A stretch of 26,183 nucleotides of DNA. It comes from DASXRC01 sp036506495 (GTDB lineage: Bacteria; Actinomycetota; Actinomycetes; Mycobacteriales; Micromonosporaceae). Numbering within the stretch: position 1 is the stretch's first letter; every line of letters begins with the position of its first letter. The notes beneath the pieces are model-generated. The model was not told the origin of the DNA and did not search any database. It worked only from the letters and a program-made list of their open reading frames with translations. Both the position numbers and the translations under genes were made by a program. Shown piece after piece: positions 22,949 to 26,183 of the stretch. The stretch lies in contig DASXRQ010000131.1 of NCBI GenBank assembly GCA_036506495.1, positions 1 through 26,183 of the forward strand, given 5' to 3'.

Positions 22949-23197
22949 ATGATGCGGGGGTGCGGGCCCGGTTGGGGCTGGATGACGTTCATGCCGCTGC
23001 TGTGGATCGTGCTGCTCGGCGTGATCGTTTGGGCGGTGGTCTCGCTGGTGCAGCTCCCCGAAGATCGTGCACGCGACCAGCGTCGGGAGACACCGCAGGA
23101 GATCCTCTACCGCAGGTACGAGTCCGGCGAGATCGACGCCGACACCTACACCCAGGCCCGCGCCCACCTGGCCGGCCGAGAACCGGAGTCACAATGA
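22949..23197 (+). CDS. SHOCT-domain small membrane protein (second copy of the design)
   Basis: 82 residues. ATG 22949 (ATG 22952 in frame) has GGAGG at 22937-22941. It reads MMRGCGPGWGWMTFMPLLW, one membrane helix (about 12-36), a charged linker and the SHOCT motif EILYRRYESGEIDADTYTQA. The layout parallels 5153-5404: a Gly/Met/Trp-rich start, one helix and a C-terminal SHOCT. The sequences differ, so it is a paralogue rather than a recent duplicate. The stop overlaps the next gene's ATG by 4 bases. The proposed role is membrane anchoring or oligomerisation; a copper link is suggested only by analogy with the first copy. Confidence 0.78.
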   Translation: MMRGCGPGWGWMTFMPLLWIVLLGVIVWAVVSLVQLPEDRARDQRRETPQEILYRRYESGEIDADTYTQARAHLAGREPESQ

Positions 23198-23545
23198 GCT
23201 GGCTTCGCCCCCGGTGGCTGCCGCTCGCGGTGCTGGTCGCCGCCACCGCGACCTTGGTCGCCTCGATCGCATGGGCCGTCGGCCGGACACCGCCCAGCAC
23301 CGGCGCCCGGTGGCCGGCGGGATCGATGATGGGCACGACCAAACCCGGCGGGCCGGTACGTAGCCTGGCCGCCGCCGACCGCGCCGCCATCGGGTTGCCG
23401 ACCGATGGGGGCTGCACGTCGGTGAGGTGATGCAGTTCGACAACAACTTCTGCGCCGAACCGTTCGACCGGGCCGGCAACCGCGCCACCGAAGTGCTCGT
23501 CGACCCGGCCAGCGGCGCCGTCGGCCTCGAACCCGGCCCGGCGAC
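23194..23545 (+). pseudogene. membrane-anchored protein, frameshifted and 3'-truncated
   Basis: ATG 23194 (ATGA overlap with the SHOCT gene) encodes MSWLRPRWLPLAVLVAATAT, a signal anchor, then a Ser/Pro/Gly linker and SLAAADRAA. It then reads through out of frame to a stop at 23430. The true continuation lies in another frame: ADRWGLHVGEVMQFDNNF, then CAEPFDRAGNRATEVLVDP, ASGAVGLEPGPA. One indel near 23385 explains the shift. After GLEPGPA (about 23545) similarity is lost, so the 3' end is also gone. The strand pattern (FDNNFCAE, TEVLVDPASGAV) suggests a PepSY-like or related small periplasmic-type domain, which is a guess. From 23546 to 23659 nothing recognisable is seen. Confidence 0.55.
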
Positions 23546-23659
23546 GGCCCGGGTGCACGCCCCTGTCCGCCGACGGTGCATGAGACTCCGTTCGTGGCGT
23601 GGAGCGGCAAGGCCTTGATGGGCAGGGCGAGCATGCCGCTGAACTGTGGTGGGGCGTTA

Positions 23660-24520
23660 TCACATCCGCTGAGCTATGCCGGCATACCGGCGCCGATACG
23701 CGGCGGGTGATTCGCCGGCGTGGCGTGTGAAAGCCCGGCGGAAGGCCGATGGGTCCGCGTAGCCGACCTTTCTGCGGATCTGTTCGATCGGGTCGGCCGA
23801 CATTTCGAGCATTCGTTTGGCCGTCTCGATCCGGGCCAGTTGGATGTAGCGGCTGGGGGACATGCCCAGGGCCTGCTCGAAACGTCGCTCGAGACTGCGC
23901 GGGCTCAACGCCGTCCGCTCAGCGAGCCGCTCGACGGTCAGCTCGCTGCCCAGGTGCGCGGCCACATGCTGTTGGACGAGCCGCACCGCCTGGTCGCGGT
24001 GATGCCGCGTGCCGACCAGGATGGTGTAGGGCAGCTGGGTGAGCCGGTGCCCGTCGACGAGTAGGAGCTTGGCCGCCTGGGCAGCCCGTTCGGCCCCGCC
24101 GAACCGGTGGGTCAGGTGGACCACGAGGTTCAGGAATGTCGTGGCGCCGCCAGAGGTCACCACCTCGTTCTCGTCGATGACCATCCGATGCGCCTCCACA
24201 CGTACCTTGGGGTAGCGCCGCTGGAGCAGGTCCGCGGCGGTCCAGTGGGTGGTGGCGGCATGTCCGTCCAGCACTCCCGCCTCGGCAGCCAGGAATGCGC
24301 CGGTGCATGAGGACGCCACGATTGCGCCGGCCGGCACGTACTCGGCGTGCTCGCCGCGGCGTCGCAGCTCGGCCACGAGCGCTTCGCCCGGCCCACGGCG
24401 GCGGCCGGAGACCACGACCGCGGCACCCTCGCGCACGGCCGCCCGCGCCACGCCCGCGCCGACGCCCTCAAGCGGCCACGGCGGGCGCCGTGCGCACCTT
24501 GACAATGCTGCCGCCGTCAC
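23660..24520 (-). CDS. chimeric ORF: SDR N-terminal piece fused to a GlxA/AraC-family regulator
   Basis: 286 codons from GTG 24520. Residues 18-64 (EGVGAGVARAAVREGAAVVV, GEALVAELRRRGEHAEYVP) are the second half of the glycine loop and the next strand-helix of an SDR. From residue 65 the protein is a GlxA-family regulator: ASSCTGAFLAAEAGVLDG (Cys72 at the DJ-1/PfpI elbow), THWTAADLLQRRYP and VVTSGGATTFLNLVVHL. Two AraC helix-turn-helix motifs follow (LTVERLAERTALSPRSLERR; IEQIRRKVGYADPSAFRRAF). The first 100 or so residues of the GlxA domain are missing. The join at about 24329 is in frame. The DNA-binding domain (about 178-283) is complete and could still work. Either a natural deletion product or a misassembly; probably not normally regulated. 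Confidence 0.7.
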   Translation of the reverse strand: MTAAALSRCARRPPWPLEGVGAGVARAAVREGAAVVVSGRRRGPGEALVAELRRRGEHAEYVPAGAIVASSCTGAFLAAEAGVLDGHAATTHWTAADLLQRRYPKVRVEAHRMVIDENEVVTSGGATTFLNLVVHLTHRFGGAERAAQAAKLLLVDGHRLTQLPYTILVGTRHHRDQAVRLVQQHVAAHLGSELTVERLAERTALSPRSLERRFEQALGMSPSRYIQLARIETAKRMLEMSADPIEQIRRKVGYADPSAFRRAFTRHAGESPAAYRRRYAGIAQRM

Positions 24521-24585
24521 CGCGGGACAACCCTCGGGGCGGACCGGGCCGCCAAAGCGACCACGAGACCGGGTAGAACGGATCC

Positions 24586-25107
24586 ATGCGCTATGTGGAG
24601 CTGCGCCGGCACACCGACAACGAGGGTGATCGTCTCACGGCGGAAGGTGTCGCGGATGCCGAGATGATCGGTCGCGACCGGCTGCATCCGCCGTACGCCG
24701 CGTTCGTCTCGACTGGTGCCGCCCGCGCGACCCAGATGCTGGAGATCCTGCGCCACGCCGCCGGCCAGGAAGACACGCCGATCACCGAGGCGCCCGCGCT
24801 GCGCTCCGTCGTCGAGGACCGCTGGCGCAATGCAGCCAAGGCGGCCGGCAAGCACGCCGACGTGGAGGCCATGCGCGCGGTCGACCCCGACCTGGTGGAA
24901 CACGAGTCGCGGCTGCTCGGCTCGGCCCTGCGCGAGGTGGTGGACCGGTTGCCCGACGGCGGCCGCGCGCTGGTCGTCGGGCACAGCCCCACGACGGAGG
25001 CCGCCGTGCTCGGGCTGGTCGGTCAGGTGATCCCCCCGCTGGGAAAGGGGGAAGGGGTTCTGCTGATCGACGACCGCGGGCGGTTCCGCACCGAGCCCTT
25101 GGACTGA
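24586..25107 (+). CDS. histidine phosphatase family protein
   Basis: 173 residues. MRYVELRRHTDNEGDRLTAE carries the RH pair (Arg8, His9) that forms the phosphohistidine site. The usual RHG reads RHT here. STGAARATQMLEIL supplies the second Arg, and ALVVGHSPTTEAAVLGL the second catalytic His. This is a small phosphoglycerate-mutase-like phosphatase; its substrate is not predictable from sequence. ATG 24586 is the first codon of the domain. The ribosome binding site is weak (CGGATCC). It is divergent from the chimeric regulator, 65 bases apart, and stands alone. Confidence 0.85.
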   Translation: MRYVELRRHTDNEGDRLTAEGVADAEMIGRDRLHPPYAAFVSTGAARATQMLEILRHAAGQEDTPITEAPALRSVVEDRWRNAAKAAGKHADVEAMRAVDPDLVEHESRLLGSALREVVDRLPDGGRALVVGHSPTTEAAVLGLVGQVIPPLGKGEGVLLIDDRGRFRTEPLD

Positions 25108-25155
25108 GGTGCGCCGCATCGGCCGTTCGATCGCGTGGTCGGCGGGCTTGAGTCA

Positions 25156-25221
25156 GTCGATGGTCATGACCAACTTGCCATGGGCGTGCCCGTGGCCCGT
25201 CCGCTTGATGAGCGCCCGTGT
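25156..25221 (-). pseudogene. C-terminal tail of a zinc-type (MDR) oxidoreductase
   Basis: Minus strand: ALIKRTGHGHAHGKLVMTID and a TGA at 25156-25158. The pattern G-H-x-x-G-K-x-V-x-T is the usual end of medium-chain quinone/alcohol dehydrogenases. Only about 21 codons remain. The body of the gene is replaced by the start of the WYL regulator. WYL regulators often lie beside such reductases, so a deletion of the partner gene is plausible. Confidence 0.5.
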
Positions 25222-25246
25222 CGTACCTGCGGCCTACGCTGAGCCG

Positions 25247-25939
25247 GTGAATCGGACCGACCGTTTGTACGCGCTGGTGGAGGAGTTGCGGGCGGCAGCG
25301 CCAAGGCCCCGCAGCGCCCGGTGGCTGGCCGCGCGTTTTGAGGTCTCGCCACGCACGGTTGAGCGGGACATCGGCGCCCTGCAGCAGGCCAATGTGCCGA
25401 TCTATGCGGAGCCCGGCCGGGCCGGCGGGTACGTGCTGGATCGGTCGTTCACGCTTCCGCCGGTCAACGTCACGGCGGCCGAGGCGGTTGCCCTGGGCGT
25501 GGCGCTGCATCGGCTAACCGGTACGCCGTTCGAGGACGCGGCCCGCTCCGTGCTGCACAAGATCGTCGCTGTGATGCCCGAGCGCGACGCGGCGACAGCC
25601 CACAACCTAGCCGCGCACATTCAAATGATCGGTGGCCGGCCGTCGCCAGTGCCGCGGGTCGTGTCGGAAGCCTTGACCGGGCGCCGGGCGTTGGCCCTCC
25701 AGTACCTCGACCGGCACGGCAACCCGTCGCGGCGCGAGGTCGAGCCACTGGGGTACGTCGGCGGTGCGGAGCACTGGTATCTGGTGGCCTGGTGCCGAAC
25801 GCGTGGCGCGGTGCGTGCGTTCCGGCTGGACCGGATCCGGGCGGTGAGAGCCACCGACGAGACCGTTGCCCCGCAGCACATCGACATCGACCAACTCTGC
25901 CTGCCGCCCGACCTCGCAACGAGTCTGGTCCTCGCCTAA
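25247..25939 (+). CDS. HTH/WYL-domain transcription regulator (YafY-like)
   Basis: 230 residues. GTG 25247 begins VNRTDRLYALVEELRAAAP. A winged helix-turn-helix follows (RWLAARFEVSPRTVERDIGA, about 25-50; GGYVLDRSFTLPPV), then a central helical part (EAVALGVALHRLTGTPFEDA). The WYL-type domain is in the C-terminal half (ALALQYLDRHGNPSRREVEP, LGYVGGAEHWYLVAWC, VRAFRLDRIRAV), where HWYLVAWC holds the WYL-equivalent residues. Such proteins are ligand-sensing repressors or activators. No Shine-Dalgarno precedes the GTG; TACGCT at 25235-25240 could be a -10 box of a leaderless transcript. The longer frame from 25109 overlaps the oxidoreductase tail and is rejected. The VOC gene 80 bases downstream may be its target. 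Confidence 0.88.
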   Translation: MNRTDRLYALVEELRAAAPRPRSARWLAARFEVSPRTVERDIGALQQANVPIYAEPGRAGGYVLDRSFTLPPVNVTAAEAVALGVALHRLTGTPFEDAARSVLHKIVAVMPERDAATAHNLAAHIQMIGGRPSPVPRVVSEALTGRRALALQYLDRHGNPSRREVEPLGYVGGAEHWYLVAWCRTRGAVRAFRLDRIRAVRATDETVAPQHIDIDQLCLPPDLATSLVLA

Positions 25940-25943
25940 ACAC

Positions 25944-25959
25944 CGACAGGACGCTGTCG
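25944..25959 (+). terminator. small hairpin after the WYL gene
   Basis: CGACAG-GACG-CTGTCG, a 6-base-pair stem with a 4-base loop, starts 4 bases after the stop. There is no T-run. Weak evidence for a terminator or attenuator between the WYL and VOC genes. Confidence 0.3.
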
Positions 25960-26019
25960 TCGCGCAGGCCGAGGCTATCTAGCGGAGCCGGCCGGACGGT
26001 CGGCGAAGGGAGCACAACG

Positions 26020-26183
26020 ATGTCCACGATGGTGAACGGCATCGGCTGGTTCGAGATCGGCACCGACGATCCGGCGGCCGCGGAGCGGTTCTACGGCGAC
26101 CTATTCGGCTGGGCGTTCGCCGACGACCCGGATTCGAACATGCCGTACCGGATCGTCACCACCCCGGCCGACCGGTCGATCCA
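26020..26183 (+). CDS. VOC-family protein, start only (cut by window edge)
   Basis: ATG 26020 follows GAAGGGAG (26005-26012). The 54 visible codons read STMVNGIGWFEIGTDDPAAA, ERFYGDLFGWAF, then MPYRIVTTP. This is the first beta-alpha-beta module of a VOC (glyoxalase/bleomycin-resistance) protein, with the typical W-F-E-I strand and A-x-x-F-Y-x-x-L-F-G-W helix. It lies 80 bases after the WYL regulator on the same strand, and the pair may be co-transcribed. It is distinct from the VOC gene at 20574. The rest is outside the window. Confidence 0.85.
   Translation, partial: MSTMVNGIGWFEIGTDDPAAAERFYGDLFGWAFADDPDSNMPYRIVTTPADRSI

Noticed and set aside
1..26183. CRISPR array, tRNA or rRNA genes, complete IS, origin or att sites
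   Set aside because: None seen on reading both strands; the only regular repeats are the short palindromes and the GGA tract listed.

Overview
This is high-GC DNA (roughly 70%) with GTG/ATG starts, GGAGG-type ribosome binding sites and many 4-base gene overlaps. Together with the gene content (ECF sigma factors with C-terminal extensions, LVIVD-repeat secreted proteins, WYL and DUF2182 families) it points to an actinomycete, most likely Micromonosporaceae or a relative. The genus is an inference; no rRNA is present.

The window is an accessory region in which intact small operons alternate with gene fragments. Region by region: (1) 1-1804 is debris: a hydrolase tail, a large serine recombinase fragment, an unrecognised C-terminal fragment, a transposase remnant and a 5'-truncated copper-storage-like (four-helix, Cys-rich) gene. 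(2) 1895-5404 is a copper island. A copper P-type ATPase with a cupredoxin-like N-terminus and a YHS C-terminus diverges, across a CsoR-like palindrome, from a frameshifted small membrane protein and a SHOCT protein. (3) 5646-9937 (minus) holds a lipoprotein and a set of LVIVD-repeat beta-propeller genes with a SAM methyltransferase. One propeller gene is intact, one is 5'-truncated, and one is reduced to a signal peptide plus its last residues. (4) 9934-11549 is an OmpR/histidine kinase pair whose regulator has lost its phospho-acceptor half. It is followed by LuxR, possible TfoX-like and SRPBCC fragments. (5) 12666-14269 is an intact YciI/DGPF plus ECF42-type sigma pair. (6) 14284-17206 holds an NTF2-like gene, a broken XRE regulator fused to an IS3 scrap, a GH32 gene with two frameshifts and a broken hydrolase. 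(7) 17175-20125 (minus) is a run of SDR pseudogene, DUF2182, DUF899 and intact SDR. (8) 20574-22015 is a VOC protein plus a SigG-type sigma factor with a SnoaL-like tail. (9) 22085-22690 is a mosaic of four gene fragments. (10) 22949-23545 is a second SHOCT/membrane-protein pair. (11) 23660-24520 is a chimeric ORF joining an SDR N-terminus to a GlxA/AraC regulator. (12) 24586 to the end holds a histidine phosphatase, an oxidoreductase tail, a WYL regulator and the start of a VOC gene.

The working units are the copper efflux island, the propeller/methyltransferase operon, the two sigma factors each translationally coupled to a small enzyme-like gene, and the DUF2182-DUF899-SDR run. Much of the rest looks like decay: truncations at sharp junctions plus many one- or two-base indels, several of them in G/C homopolymers. 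The homopolymer indels could instead be sequencing errors and need read-level checking. No tRNA, rRNA, CRISPR array or complete insertion sequence was seen.
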